From Nephrocerus scutellatus (lineage: Eukaryota > Arthropoda > Insecta > Diptera > Pipunculidae), in NCBI GenBank assembly GCA_947095585.1, contig OX352762.1, positions 97,128,249 to 97,192,248 on the forward strand: a stretch of 64,000 bases of DNA. The letters run 5' to 3'. The notes beneath the pieces are model-generated. The model worked only from the letters and a program-made list of their open reading frames with translations. It made no database searches and was not told the origin of the DNA. Below, piece by piece: positions 20,579-32,500 of the stretch (its first letter is position 1; each line of letters begins with the position of its first letter). A program made the position numbers and the translations under genes.

Positions 20579-21720
20579 AATAAATTTTGATTTAGTTAGA
20601 AACCTCGCCACCAGATGCCTGTTTAGTGTTCAAGTCGTTGGGTTTTTCTCATGTTTTTACAAATATTTACTAAGTTACAGAAAGTATAACCAATAATATT
20701 TTAAATCGAAATTTCAAATAAAATATTTAATTTTCTAATTAAACAAAAATTTGACTTTGAAATATTAATTCAAAAGAGCACGGTGATGAAATAAAAAAGA
20801 ATGTCTATCATCGAAAATTTAAAATAAAATTCGGTGTTAAACGTCATTTGTAACAGTGATATTAGCCACTGATATCGGTGGTTATAATCTTGACTACAAC
20901 TTAAATCAGCACCTAATTTTGTGACTTTAGGTTGGTTTAAAAATACCAAAAGAGTGACTTAAGGTGCAGTTGTGACTTTAGTATCGTTTATCGATTTGTA
21001 CTTTAAAGATTTCAATTTTAAAAAAGGAAAAATTAAGATTTTTTTTGATTAGAACAAAATTGTAAGATTTATTTCCAAATTTAATTGAATTGTGCAAAGT
21101 ATTGTTTGTATTTTCATAATTTCTGAAAATCAAACAAGTAGACGTAAAAAAATCAATATAAAATAATAAATATTATTTAAAATGCCTGACAAGATCTGCA
21201 TTTTAATAGAATAGTACCATATTCGTATCTTAACCAATAAAGAAATTGAATGTATTTATAAATAAACACATCAGTTTAGGGAACTCAGCAAAATTGCACT
21301 ACAGTTCCTTTCCAAGTACCAGACAAAATTCCACAAACTCCACACAAGTACATCGTGTCATCAGCTACATCGTGCAATAAGTTTAAGAAATTTTGTCAAT
21401 ATTTTGTTGATCAATAAAGTGAAGTAAATAAAATGTTTTTTATTTTCCCACAAGTAAATGTAAAAAACCTTCGTTTTCCGAGTACAAACTTTTATGTATA
21501 CATCGACATACGCCACCCAATAGCCTTTTATAATTTGGTAATAATCGCCAAAATATCTTTTTTTGAGGTCGGACGTTTTATATCGAATTCGGAACATCCG
21601 AAATTTTTGGAATAAAATAAAGAAACCACTCATATGTAGTCTTTTTTCTCTTTTTTTTCTCGGCAAATCAAACACGAAAAGCGAGAATCTTTTGTTTGCA
21701 TTGTTTTGTTGCAAGTGTGT
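20579..21720. other. AT-rich intergenic, nothing recognised
   Basis: About 1.1 kb of AT-rich sequence. A 117-codon minus-strand frame (21361-21714) is Lys/Phe-rich and unrecognised. Confidence 0.3.
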
Positions 21721-21721
21721 G

Positions 21722-21960
21722 TAATGGAGAATTTAGACTATAACCGTGCGAGAAAAAAAGAGCGGGCCGACTATAGTTAAATTAAAGTTGTGGTTAACTG
21801 CAAGAGATTGACACTACGCGAATGTTAAAGTTATTTTATAGTAAAATGGGCAGTCTATCTATAGCATTATGGTAACATTGAAAAATATACTACTTCTCTC
21901 TTCTGTCTAACTACAATTTCAATTTAACAGCCGTCCGTTATAGTTATTTATCTGCATCAT
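21722..21960. mobile_element. Fold-back family, copy 2
   Basis: It starts TAATGGAGAATTTAGACTAT, then CGTGCGAGAAAAAAAGAGC, GTGGTTAACTGCAAGAGATT, CACTACGCGAATGTTAAAGT and CATTATGGTAACATTGAAAA, in the same order as the 22925-23277 copy. The right half is diverged. Confidence 0.65.
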
Positions 21961-22436
21961 GAAAAAAAAACGAAAATAGTTATTTTCGGTGCGTTTTTGT
22001 CCGCAACAACGATATAGTTTTTTGCGATAATTTCTACCAAATCCAAATAAATAAATTTTTTAATGTTTAGATTTAAAGCCTTCAAGGTTAATACACAAAT
22101 TTTCATTCATCTTGCTGAAATTAGGTTGTAAATAATTATTATTTTTTAATTGTCCGAAACAATTCACTACAATTCAGACTACGACTGAAGCGGATAAATG
22201 AGGGAAATTAAAATTGTGATATTTTTAGAACACGAATTTTTAATATTTGTTTGTTGTTACTTATAATTTATATATTTATTATTGTATTTATATACTCAAG
22301 CACATTAACGTTACCAAATCAAAATAATTTAAACAAAAGAAAAACGTAAACAAAGGAAGGTCGGCAAATCATTGGATTAAACTTAGGTAGAGTTTTGTAC
22401 TAAATACCAATAATTTCACACAATATTTTGTATTGT
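21961..22436. other. AT-rich spacer between fold-back copies
   Basis: No gene or clear repeat identified. Confidence 0.3.
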
Positions 22437-22924
22437 CGCGGTCAAGTTGTCCAAAGAAAACGTACCTTTTATAGTAACATGGGTAATTTTATATATAGCA
22501 TTATGGTAACATTGAAAAATATACTACTTCTCTCGTCTGGCTATTTCACAATTTCTATTTAACAACCGCTCAATTTTTCTTGCACGTCCCAAAAGTAAAT
22601 CAAGCATTAAGGTCTACAATTTAGCCATTTAGAAATTATATTATATAAAGACCTTTAAGAAAATATATTCTCATATAAACCGTTTGTTGTGGGAAAATTA
22701 TGGGAGGCATATTATCCGTTGTGGGAAAAAGCGATACAGAAGTTAACAGTTCGCGCCCATTTTATTGGATAAACTATTCCTATTCCTGTGCAAATAAAAT
22801 GCAGCTATAAACTAATTACGCTTGATTTGCATTTGTGGCGTGTGAGAAAAATGAGCAGGACGGGTGTTAAATTGAAATTGTAGCTAGCCAGACGAGAGAA
22901 GTAGTATATTTTTTAATATTACCA
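22437..22924. mobile_element. Fold-back family, copy 3 with spread arms
   Basis: TAGCATTATGGTAACATTGA through TACTACTTCTCTCGTCTGGC (22495-22545) has an inverted partner, GCCAGACGAGAGAAGTAGTA through TTAATATTACCATAATAG (about 22887-22930). The partner directly abuts the next copy. Confidence 0.55.
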
Positions 22925-23277
22925 TAATAGAGAATTTATACTAAAGCCATGCGAGAAAAATGAGCGGGCTAACTATAGTTAAATTGAAGTTGTGGTTAGC
23001 CAGAAGAGATTGACACTACGTGAATGTTATAGTTATTTTATAGTACCATGGGAAATATTATATATAGCATCATGGTAACATTGAAAAATATACTTCTTCT
23101 CTCGGCTGACTATCAACAATTGTTATATTAATGTTATGCTAATGTTATTATAAAATAACTATAACATTCGTGTAGTGTCGATCTCTTCTGGCTAACCACA
23201 AGCTCAAATTAACTTTAGTCGGCCCCCTAATTTTTTCTCGCACGGCTATAGACTAACTTCTCCATTAGCTCCCTTCT
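22925..23277. mobile_element. Fold-back MITE, copy 4, ~120-bp inverted arms
   Basis: The left arm starts TAATAGAGAATTTATACTAA and contains GTTAGCCAGAAGAGATTGAC and GAATGTTATAGTTATTTTAT. The right arm is its complement, containing ATAAAATAACTATAACATTC and CTCTTCTGGCTAACCACAAG and ending CTTCTCCATTA. The arms are imperfect but span most of the element, so the RNA or single strand would fold into a long hairpin. Confidence 0.8.
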
Positions 23278-23497
23278 ATAAAATATATATTAATTTGCTA
23301 TAACTATGCCAATATGCGCTGCTCGAACAGGGTATGTTTATTTTAGTTTTTCACTTTGGCACTTGGCACTTGACTCTTTGACAGTTGGCACATGCATGAT
23401 GCATAGTAGTTAATTGTTGTTAGTTATGGCTTATGGGTTTTCACCCTGAAACCAAAAAAGTTACTTTTTTATATAGAGATAAAGGCGAAAGATCATC
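23278..23497 (+). other. Probable promoter and 5' UTR of the SMYD4 gene
   Basis: This is the short gap between the last fold-back copy and the ATG at 23498. GGCACTTGGCACTTGACTC is a small local repeat. No core promoter motif is clear. Confidence 0.3.
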
Positions 23498-26071
23498 ATG
23501 AGTCTTCAGGAACTTTTAACAATTCAATCGAAATTTGCAAAATTCGAAACATTTGAAAACGAATTAGAAACGTTGAGACTAGTCAAGGACCGACCGGCGT
23601 TCTTTCAGTCTTCGAGCAAGTAATTACAATAAATAGAACGAACAACATTAATAGTAAAAATAATGGTATTTTTTAGACAACTATCACTGGAATGGATAAA
23701 TTCGTTGGACAAGAAGGTGAACGAGGAGAGTTCAGTTGCTCAGTCAATAATGGATTCAAATTGTTTCCGCGAAGAAGGCAATAAGCTTTTTAAAGCAGAT
23801 AAGAAAACCAATTCCATGGCTGCCAGTCGTCTCTATACAGAGGCGATATTTGCAGCTCCACCAGGGAGTGAATGTCTTGCTTTGGCGCATGCAAATCGAG
23901 CCGCAGCCCTACAGGAATTTGGATACTTTAAAGTAGGTGTAATTATCGACTTACCGAGATATATATTTATATGTATAAATATTTTGCAATCATGCAGCAA
24001 GCTTATGACGATTGCGAATGTGCTCTGGAGCAGGGGTATCCCGTAGATAACATTCAAAAGATAATCATTCGACAAGCGTACTGTGCCGTACAACTGCAAG
24101 ATGTCATACGATTGAAATATCATCTGGATGCTTTGGACGAAATCAATTTAAACGAGAATTTTACAAGACAAAAAACAGAGTTTCGGCAGCTCTTAGATGA
24201 AATGAAAATCGACCCATTAATTCAAAAGATCGATTTTACTCAACCAGACCTTTTTCAGCGAGATACTCAAAAAATGTAATTGATTTTGTTAATTTTTTGA
24301 TGTTATATATTTTTTAATTTGTAATTCTATTGCAGTTTAAATTCGCCATCGAAAGGAAGGTACATGGTTGCTGCCACTAACATTAAAGAAAATTCGGAAA
24401 TCTTCTCTGAGCGAGCCAGTTCATTTGTACCAGTGGGCGATTTGCTAATTTGCCAAAATTGTGGAACGACACAACTGATACCGTTTCCATGCTATCAGTG
24501 CGGTGGTGGAAAAGTTGTCTATTGTTCATTGAAATGCCGAGAGATGCATTCGCGTGTGCATGCCATTGAGTGTATTGGATACAAGAAAAATCTCTTTGAT
24601 AATATAGGAATTTCCCATTTGGCGTTTCGTATGATTCTTGATGGTATAACGCAAATACTTCCACTAGTGGGTGACAAGAGGGAAGCAAATGACATTTGGA
24701 CAGAAATCAATAATGTTATTGCAGAACGTACAGACATGCAATATTCAGAGTCCCTACGTATGATATCACACCTTAACGAAATGACTTCGAGCGATATCAT
24801 TTGGTTTGCGTTAGTTTCAGAGCTTTTAGTTGTCTATCTAAAGGAATTTACACAGTTTTTCAATATCTTTGATGACACCGCAGCTGACCGTTTGCAGTGG
24901 GAACTGGTAGTCTCAGCATTGATCCTAAAGCATATTGGTCAATTGATCGCAAATGCCCACACATGCATCTCTCTTGTAATGGTCCGAAGTGGAAATCAAA
25001 TGCCATTCCACTTCCAAATGCTCGAGGATGTGTGGGACCGGCCACAACACGTTAGCCGTGGTAGACTTCACATGTTCAGTGATTACGAGGAAATTGCCGC
25101 TGCAAATTTTCCTTATTTGAGTTTATGCAATCACTCGTGCGTACAGTCATTCCAGCCAAAATTCTCTGGCAATTGTGTAACTGCATTCGCAACAAAGGAC
25201 ATATCTGCTGGCGAGGAAATTTTCAACTGTTACACATTGGATTATCGGAAATCGAAGCGCGATACGCGCCGCAAAGATCTGCGGTCATCCTATAAATTTG
25301 AATGTATGTGCGAAAAATGTTGTGCCACAGATCCAGATGATGCCTACGTAAGTTAAAGGAGTTATTTAAAATACCTGGGTATTTTTTTAATCTAACTTTT
25401 GCTGCCGCCCTTACAGCATCAATATCATCGCTATCAATGTGAAAATGAAAAATGTCGTCAAATATTTACTCCAGTTTTAGATCACCTTATCACACTAAAC
25501 TGGTGGGATTCAGTTGACGGTAATCCACCGAAAAAATACATTTGCTGTACAGTGTGTGGAAGCGAACAAAAATGTGAATGGTTTCACGATTTTAATAATA
25601 CATTAAAAGACACACATTCTTTGGAGGGTAGACTTAAATTGTTTAAAATGTTCAATGACTTGAGTAATTGGCTACATGGATATCATGAGATCAAAATGAC
25701 CTTAGCTTTAAATTTGGTTATGGAATGCTTTGCAGCATACAGAGGTAAATTGTTCTGAATGCTTAAGTGTTTCAGACTAGTAATCAATTCAATTTCATTC
25801 AGATGGAGCTTCGTTTTGCGACAGCGATTTTGAAGAAGTCGTTAAGATTCTCCAGTATTACTTACGTGGTATTGCTGACCAATGCCGTGTAAATAGCATT
25901 GAATATGTTGTGAAAATGACATTTCTATGGGATTTTATCGCGCTGGGCAAATACACTTGCATCCATGGGGAACTTCAAGAAATGTTGGGAGCAATTGAAA
26001 TACTATCCGATGATATGAAAGTGATCTTTTTAAACTATTATGAGGACTATATTGCTGTGAAAAATGTTTAA
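23498..26071 (+). CDS. Smyd4: SMYD4-type SET and MYND domain protein
   Basis: Six exons join in frame: 23498-23619, 23677-23932, 23998-24275, 24336-25347, 25417-25744 and 25803-26071, giving 754 aa. All introns are GT-AG and 57-69 nt. A TPR region comes first (FREEGNKLFKADKK; ALAHANRAAALQEFGYFK, about residues 78-150). The SET start GRYMVA is split by a MYND zinc finger with ligands C258, C261, C271, C274, C282, C286, H294 and C298. The SET core follows: NHSC at 484-487, GEEIFNCY, then Cys-rich post-SET CMCEKC. This order defines SMYD4 proteins, probable lysine methyltransferases using S-adenosylmethionine. The substrate cannot be read from sequence. Flies have several SMYD4 paralogues and I cannot say which this is. 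The two N-terminal introns are too short for the exons to be seen as long frames. Confidence 0.9.
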
Positions 26072-26098
26072 GTTGCGCAATTTTTTTTATGAGTAATT

Positions 26099-26104
26099 AA
26101 TAAA
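26099..26104 (+). terminator. Poly(A) signal of the SMYD4 gene
   Basis: AATAAA about 28 nt after the stop codon, giving a very short 3' UTR. It is a motif match only. Confidence 0.55.
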
Positions 26105-26380
26105 GTTTCAATTTCATTTTTATTATTTTTGTTACTAGCTGTTTGGGGCCGCTTAGCTGCCCACACTTGACACACATTACATTCTAGACAATTCACATAT
26201 TTTATATTTACTTACCATAAAAAACTTACTTAAAAAACGAATTTATTGGGTCCCCTCGACCCAGGTTTTGAATACCTGTGTTGTGTTTTAGATAATATAA
26301 AACTATTTCATTAAAAAAAATTTAATTTTCTGGTTGTGTTAAATGCTTTTGGGGTTTCTGCGTCAATTTGAATTTTTGTT

Positions 26381-26690
26381 GTGAGAGGGGGAGGGGATTT
26401 AACTCCAAACACAACCACTGGGAATCGCGGGCTACCCCACAACCAACTTCTAAAGCAATACAAGAAACGGGTTGTGAATTTATTTCGACTGGAAAATCTA
26501 CAAACTGGCTATTTGTCTAAGTCTACTGACTTACTTGACTTTTTCATCACCAGGGAAATAACCAAAAATTGTATGTTAGTCGAAGATGGAGCGGACCTCA
26601 GCTCTGATCATTCTATAGTCTTTTTAACACTATTCGACCACATAATATTAAAAAAAAGAGTGCGTGTAACTTTTACGCGCGGTTAAAGTG
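26381..26690 (+). mobile_element. LINE endonuclease fragment
   Basis: A 101-codon frame contains DLLDFFITREI and ADLSSDHSIVFLTL. These match the C-terminal end of the apurinic-type endonuclease of Jockey/CR1-like LINEs, where the SDH motif is catalytic. The sequence upstream reads like a frame-shifted continuation of the same domain. It is a fragment, not a gene. Confidence 0.75.
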
Positions 26691-26744
26691 AAACTTTTTT
26701 GAAGTTTGCCGATATTACGTTTAATGATGAGATGAGATGACGAT

Positions 26745-27408
26745 GAGAAATGGCTTGGTTCCCAAAATTCCAGACCCTACTGGCCAGATCCCAGAATTTC
26801 TATAGGAAAAAATCTTATAGTCGCATATTTGTCCTACATTTCGAGTTTCATACGAATCCCTTGAGAAATGGCTTGGTTCCAAAAATTCCAGACCCTATTG
26901 GCCAGATCCCAGCATTTACATAGGAACATCCTACATTCCGAGTTTCATACGAATCCCTTGAGAAATGGCTTGGTTCCAAAAATCCCAGACCCTATTGGCC
27001 AGATCCCAGAATTTCCATAGGAACAAGTCTTATAGTCACATCGGCCTACATTCCGAGTTTCATACGAATCCCTTGAGAAATCGCTTGGTTCCAAAAATCC
27101 CAGACCCTATTGGCCAGATCCCAGAATTTCCATATGAACAAATCTTATAGTCGCATATTAGTCCTACATTCCGAGTTTCATACGAATCCCTTGAGAAATG
27201 GCTTGGTTCCAAAAATCCCAGACCCTATTGGCCAGATCCCAGAATTTCCATAGGAACAAGTCTTATAGTCACATCGGCCTACATTCCGAGTTTCATACGA
27301 ATCCCTTGAGAAATCGCTTGGTTCCAAAAATCCCAGACCCTATTGGCCAGATCCCAGAATTTCCATAGGAACTAGTCTTATAGTCACATCTTAGTCCTAC
27401 ATTCCGAG
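26745..27408 (+). repeat. Satellite array, six units, period about 115-118 bp
   Basis: Units start GAGAAATGGCTTGGTTCC or a variant at 26745, 26873, 26960, 27075, 27193 and 27308. One unit is longer (128) and one is shortened (87). GGCTTGG and CGCTTGG units alternate in the last four, forming two near-identical dimers (26960-27192 and 27193-27408). Each unit carries CTATTGGCCAGATCCCAGAA and ACATTCCGAGTTTCATACGA. Confidence 0.92.
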
Positions 27409-28310
27409 TAATACAATGTTTCCCGCATAAACGCCGGTGTTCCTCAAGGCTCTGTTTTGTCTTCGCACTCTTTCTAATTTTCATTAATGATCTTCTATCC
27501 GCCACTTCTAATCCAATCGATTCTTTCGCTGACGAAAGCACTCTTAGCTTTTAATATGATTTTACGCTTTCTGCACGCCCCTCTTCGTCGCAAGTGGAAC
27601 TTGATGAACAACAACGTATGTTAAGCACGTTAAATACTGACCTTGACAGCATAACAAGGTGGGGACTACAAATAGGGTTGAATTTAACGCTTCCAAAACG
27701 CAATGCTGTCTTCTGTCGTCCAAGCGTAATTTAAACCCCCAACCTTTATCCTTGAATGGATCTTACATAGACAAAACTGAAAAACTCGCAATGCTCGGTA
27801 TGTGCATCAACCACAAGCTTCGTTGGAACGACCACAAATTTGCCATCGCCAAAAATTCTACGAAACGTTTAGATTTCCTAAAACGGTGCAAGATGTACTA
27901 AAATCCTTCAGAGCTGGCTACTATTTACAATGCGTAAATTCGCCCTAAACTTGAATACAACTATATTGTCTGGGCAGGTGCCTCAAAGACTACATTGCAT
28001 CATCTAGACAGAATTCAGAACCGCGCGTAAAACTGATTGGTGACGTAAATATCGCGAAAAAAATCGAATCGCTTGAATATCGTAGGAATGTTTCCTGCTT
28101 GTCACTGTTTTATCGCTTTTTCCACAAGCGGTACTCAAAAGAAATATCCAGATGCATCCCGCCCATTCTTGAACCCATTCGTAATACCCGTGCATCAACT
28201 CCAGCACACGGGTCCATTAGGCCTATCATCGGACGTACTAACCGTTTCAGAGATTCCTTTTTCAGCCGCAGAACTATGTTTTTGTATCAATAGCATTTTT
28301 CAATTTTTTG
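27409..28310 (+). mobile_element. LINE reverse transcriptase fragment (Jockey/CR1-like)
   Basis: Starting immediately after the satellite, translation in changing frames gives AGVPQGSVLS, a decayed FADD box (SFADES), WGLQIGVEFNASKTQCCLL, RPKLEYNYIVWAGASKTTLH and SRCIPPILEPIRNTRAS. These are RT motifs B and C and the thumb of a LINE. Several stops and frame changes make it inactive. The same family occurs at 31.5-31.8 kb (minus) and 46.9-47.2 plus 49.4-49.6 kb (plus). Confidence 0.8.
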
Positions 28311-29448
28311 ACAGTTTTTTGAAGTCTTTTTCCCAATAGAAAACGAAATCGATGGTATTGATGTACTTTGACCAAACCTGGTTTTGCACAGTTTTTTTTT
28401 GTTTTGTTGTATTTATGGATAAATCTTAAATTTTTTATTTTTGTTTTGTGTGCTTCTAAATAATTTTAAATAGAAGTATGTACAAATTGTTCAGCAAAAT
28501 AATGGTGGATGGCAATACTGTATAAATGACACTCTGTATTTAACGAAGGAAATCCCGCAGTGGAGAATGAGAAAACTATATCTTTATTTCAGCAGTGACA
28601 AATCACAAAAGAATAAGAGAAACAAACATCTATCATCTTATCATGTAACTTTTTCGTAGCCTTTGAGAGATGAATTTGCGAACACATACGAGGGCGATTG
28701 TGAAGTTTCGAGCAGGAAAATTTTTTTGATACGACATTTTTTTTTGTGAGTTGGCTGAAGGAGGAATTTAATTGAATTTTTGTGGGTTAGTTGATGGGGA
28801 CACAACGCAAAGTAAACTTTACTAGCTACCAAACAAAGCAACAGCACAGAATTTTATTAACGGCTTATTATTTATCGTATTGAAAATGAAATTATTTTTG
28901 TGCGGCGCAATTGGAAATTGATGATAGAAGTGAAAAGTGAAAAGGACTTGGCCCCGATTTCGGGGCCAAAAATATAACACTGATCGTATTGGAGGAAATA
29001 AAAATTAATATGGTGGGTGACCATGTGATGTACTAATAAACTGCACAACATCTAAAAGCAAGCAAAAACACTGAAAATTTTAATTTGAACCTAAGAGAGA
29101 ACATACCAATAGAATCGCACTGCAGACAAAGAAGCAGAAATTTAGAGACAAACTAACTCGTGACTAACTTATTGTTGCGAAATTTATTTTAAACGAAATT
29201 TTTATTTGAGAAACCTCGAATCAAGTATTGTTTTTGTGTGTCGTAGTCGCAGTTTTCGTCATCGCCGCCACTATCGAACAGTTAAACATCACCCAAGTCA
29301 ACCTCCTCATCAACGTCACCGTTTTGTGATAATCACAAACTCATTTTTTTATTATTTTTTTCTGTACAAACTTTGTTCGAATGCCAGTGTGGGAGCTTCA
29401 ACTTGAATTGAAGCAATTAACCCACATCAAGTGCAGCCGACGAAATTC
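28311..29448 (+). other. Region upstream of Not1, presumed promoter and 5' UTR
   Basis: It is AT-rich with no recognised repeat. The Not1 transcript must start here or further upstream. A GC-rich perfect hairpin (TTGGCCCCG, ATTT loop, CGGGGCCAA) sits at 28948-28969. From about 29220 the sequence is less AT-rich and UTR-like. No splice or initiator site is called. Confidence 0.35.
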
Positions 29449-29490
29449 ATGGAAGAATTATGTACCAAGAGCCCCTTAACTTATCGCTAA
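29449..29490 (+). promoter_or_regulatory. Upstream ORF overlapping the Not1 start
   Basis: An ATG at 29449 opens a 13-codon frame ending TAA at 29488-29490. It overlaps the Not1 ATG (29460) in a different frame. Its context is weak (T at -3, G at +4) while the Not1 ATG has A at -3, so leaky scanning is plausible. A regulatory effect is inference. Confidence 0.45.
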
Positions 29491-29561
29491 CGCAGATTAG
29501 TATATTGGTAAACAATTTAAACAAAAAGAATTTTGCACAATCAAGCGAAGAAATTAATCGG
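29460..29561 (+). CDS. Not1: Not1 coding exon 1 (34 codons)
   Basis: The exon reads [19 protein letters not shown] and [15 protein letters not shown], matching the conserved N-terminus of CNOT1 proteins (SLALSQISYLVDNLTKKN in human, from memory). An in-frame TAA at 29418-29420 with no ATG between fixes ATG 29460 as the start. The donor is G|GTGAGT at 29562, phase 0, which fits the acceptor before 37751 exactly. It is too short to be noticed as a long frame. Confidence 0.9.
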
Positions 29562-32500
29562 GTGAGTAAAAATAATATGGAATATATGTATGAAGTTGTT
29601 ATGTTATTTTATTTCTGATATAATAAATAATAAAGTTATTGAGTGTCTTAGTTTAGCTCAACTTGTTTGTCCTTTTTTGGTTAATCTGTGGAATTGGCAC
29701 CCTCTTATAAATAACATATTTACATTTTACTTCTTATAATTATTTATATAATTTCTCTTTCAATTTGCCACTTTGTATATTTTGATTTCCATACAAAGTT
29801 TTGTGTGTAGGAGGTCAAATAAAGTCATTTATGTTAAAAATATTTTTGTTATTGAAGTCAGAAAGTTATTTTTGAATGCTTGTTTATAAGATAATAAGTC
29901 AGAACCTCTCAGCTCTTCATATGGATAGTTGTAATTTAGTATAAAGACTTGATTCAGAGATATTACCGACCGACAAATTACGACAACGCTAAACAATTCT
30001 TTTAAAAAAAAATCTCATTAAATTCTGAATGGTAAAAGTCGAGATATACGAATGGAGTAACGGACAAGCAATCATTAAATTCTGAATGGTATAAGTCGAG
30101 ATATACGAATGGACAAACAATCAAACACACGAACGTGGAAAAAAATTCCTTTGCTCTGATTGATCCGTTCCCGTACTAATTGCGTTTTGCTTACGACTTT
30201 TTACCCAAAAGCGTTTTCTTACTCAAAAAAATAGTAAAAGAGCTGAAAATACAGAGTAAGATCATTTCCCCTCCATTCGAATTTTGTTAACTTTTACTAC
30301 AAAACTTTCTGTGAGGAACTCACAATAAAAACTTAAAGGGCCAACTATAATAGACCTGAGTTGGATTAATTTAGCTGATGTGAACGACTCATTATGGTCC
30401 TCTCACAATGAAAAACTTAGTACTTGAGACTTACAGGATTGTATGGGTTTTAGTTTTAAAAAAAAATTGTTTTTGCTCGTTATGTTGAAAATCCATGCAA
30501 TCCATTAGGTATTAAGTTTTTCATTGTAAGAGCTCGCTTACAATTCGTATGCTGTGACCATAATGTGATTTGGTCGGTTTCGTCACATGCTCGTCAACTT
30601 ACGTAGTAAGCAAGGTGTCAGTGAAGTGAGACATTCGGTGCAGAAATTTGACAACTGAGAGAAATTGTGTGAAATGCAAGTAGTTCCTAAAGTTCATTAT
30701 GTGTTAATTAAAGAATGAGACGAATTAGCTTAGCTTTTCGTTAGGTTTTTTCGTGAGAATAAGCCCACTGCAGCCCATTATAGTTGGCCCTTAAGGCTTA
30801 TGTCGTTTTTTTAGTAAAAATCTGGCGTATATTGATTTTTTTGGCTGTGGAGTAGTTGTTCGTTTTCGTTCGTTCTAAAAAAGCAAACTACGGTAGATCG
30901 AAATTCCCCTCTAACCAACAAACAAATAAACCCAGCCTTTCGTTCGAATTGCCGAGAAAAAATCTGGGCTCGAGCAAAAAAAAAACGACATTTAACATTA
31001 GAAGAGCTCGCACAATGAATGCATACAGTTTTAGGTTGTGACAGCAAAGTTTCAAATTGCGACAAGCTTCATTGTTATATTTAAGACAACAACAACCACA
31101 AAAAATATTTCACACCCGTTCTAAAATTATGTGAACTTCATTCTGTATTTCTTCAAGAGTTTGTTAAACTAAGAACTTAGATCTACCAAAATAACGAGCA
31201 GATTTTTTTTTGTCAAAACCAAAATTCATACATTTCTGTAAATATTAAGTGAGAGCACCATTACATGTGAACATACTGTCAAAAACGAATTTATGGACAA
31301 ATGACTTATGTGGCGGTCGTTTTTTTCTACACGTACGTCCATACATCTTGTAAGTATTAAGGAGAGCGCATAAAACTTAACATAAACAAACAAATCGAAT
31401 GCACTTTTTTGAATGAAATTGAGTGCAGTATTCTGCAATTTTTCTATTCGCGCACGCTTAAAGGGGCTCGCACCCTTATAATGCTCTGCTATATGCTTGG
31501 CACAGAGTAGGCGTTAAGGAAAAGGAGGAGAAAAGAGGAGATGTCTATGAGCTTGTGTTTTGAATGCATGTGGATCATAGTGATTTAGAAAGACAGAACT
31601 TGGCAGAGCATTCCACATACGTGTTGTACGGCTGAAAAACGAATCCCTGAACTAAACTGCACGTCCGAAGATGGGCTTGAGGGTAGACTGATGAGCATTT
31701 AAACCGGCACAAGTATTGTGGTTGAATTCAAGGAGAGGTGGCATGCAGCGCTGGTGGAAGAAACGATAAAACAGTGACAAGCAGAAACCTGCGGTGTTTA
31801 CGTGAGTCTATTGATTTCGCTATCCGTCACCGATAAATTTTCGTCCACTGTTACGAACGACGCTAAAACTCCTTTTTGTCGCGGTTGAACATAGCCAAAC
31901 ACCCGTTTGAAGTTGTCATACAGTCGTGCTTGTTCTCAAAAGAAAGCAAACACGGCACCCATCTGGTAGCGAGCTTCTTCAGTCCGAAATTCACTCGTAA
32001 ATTCACTCGTCAATCGTCAATTACCATACTAAGGATTTTATTGATCAGTGACTGTCATACACAAACTAAATGACGCTACTGGTAGACAATTTTACATAAA
32101 ACATTTGAAGGTTACCCTGCTCTCACAATGGAAAACTTAAGACTTAAAACTTAAACAAACTTCATTGTTATTATATTAATGTTAATTTTTTTTTCGTAAA
32201 ACTCTGCCCCAGATTTTTCGTTTCGTTTCGTTTCCCCTTCAAAATGCCTCTACCGTAGAGCTAAAGCAGCTCTCGATATTTTGGGAGATTTACCCCTCTT
32301 TATACTAGCACAACAACAACACATGCAGCAAAAAAATGTAAACAAAAGATTTTCGCCTTTCATGTTCGATTTCCTTTTTGAAAAGTTCTGGGGTCGAGCG
32401 CGATTCTGGGGTAGAGTTTTACGAAAAAAAATTTAACATAAGTGTTAACAACAACAAACTTAAACTTACGAACTAAAATCTAACCAAAATAACGAGCACA

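Noticed and set aside
26745..27408. CRISPR-like array
   Set aside because: Units are directly adjacent with no unique spacers, in a eukaryotic genome. It is a satellite.
27293..27541. 82-codon minus-strand frame and 61-77-codon frames in the satellite units
   Set aside because: The same peptide-like phrase recurs in every unit because the DNA repeats. No sign of selection for coding.
29449..29451. First ATG as the Not1 start
   Set aside because: It is out of frame with the conserved N-terminus and stops after 13 codons. It is listed as a uORF instead.
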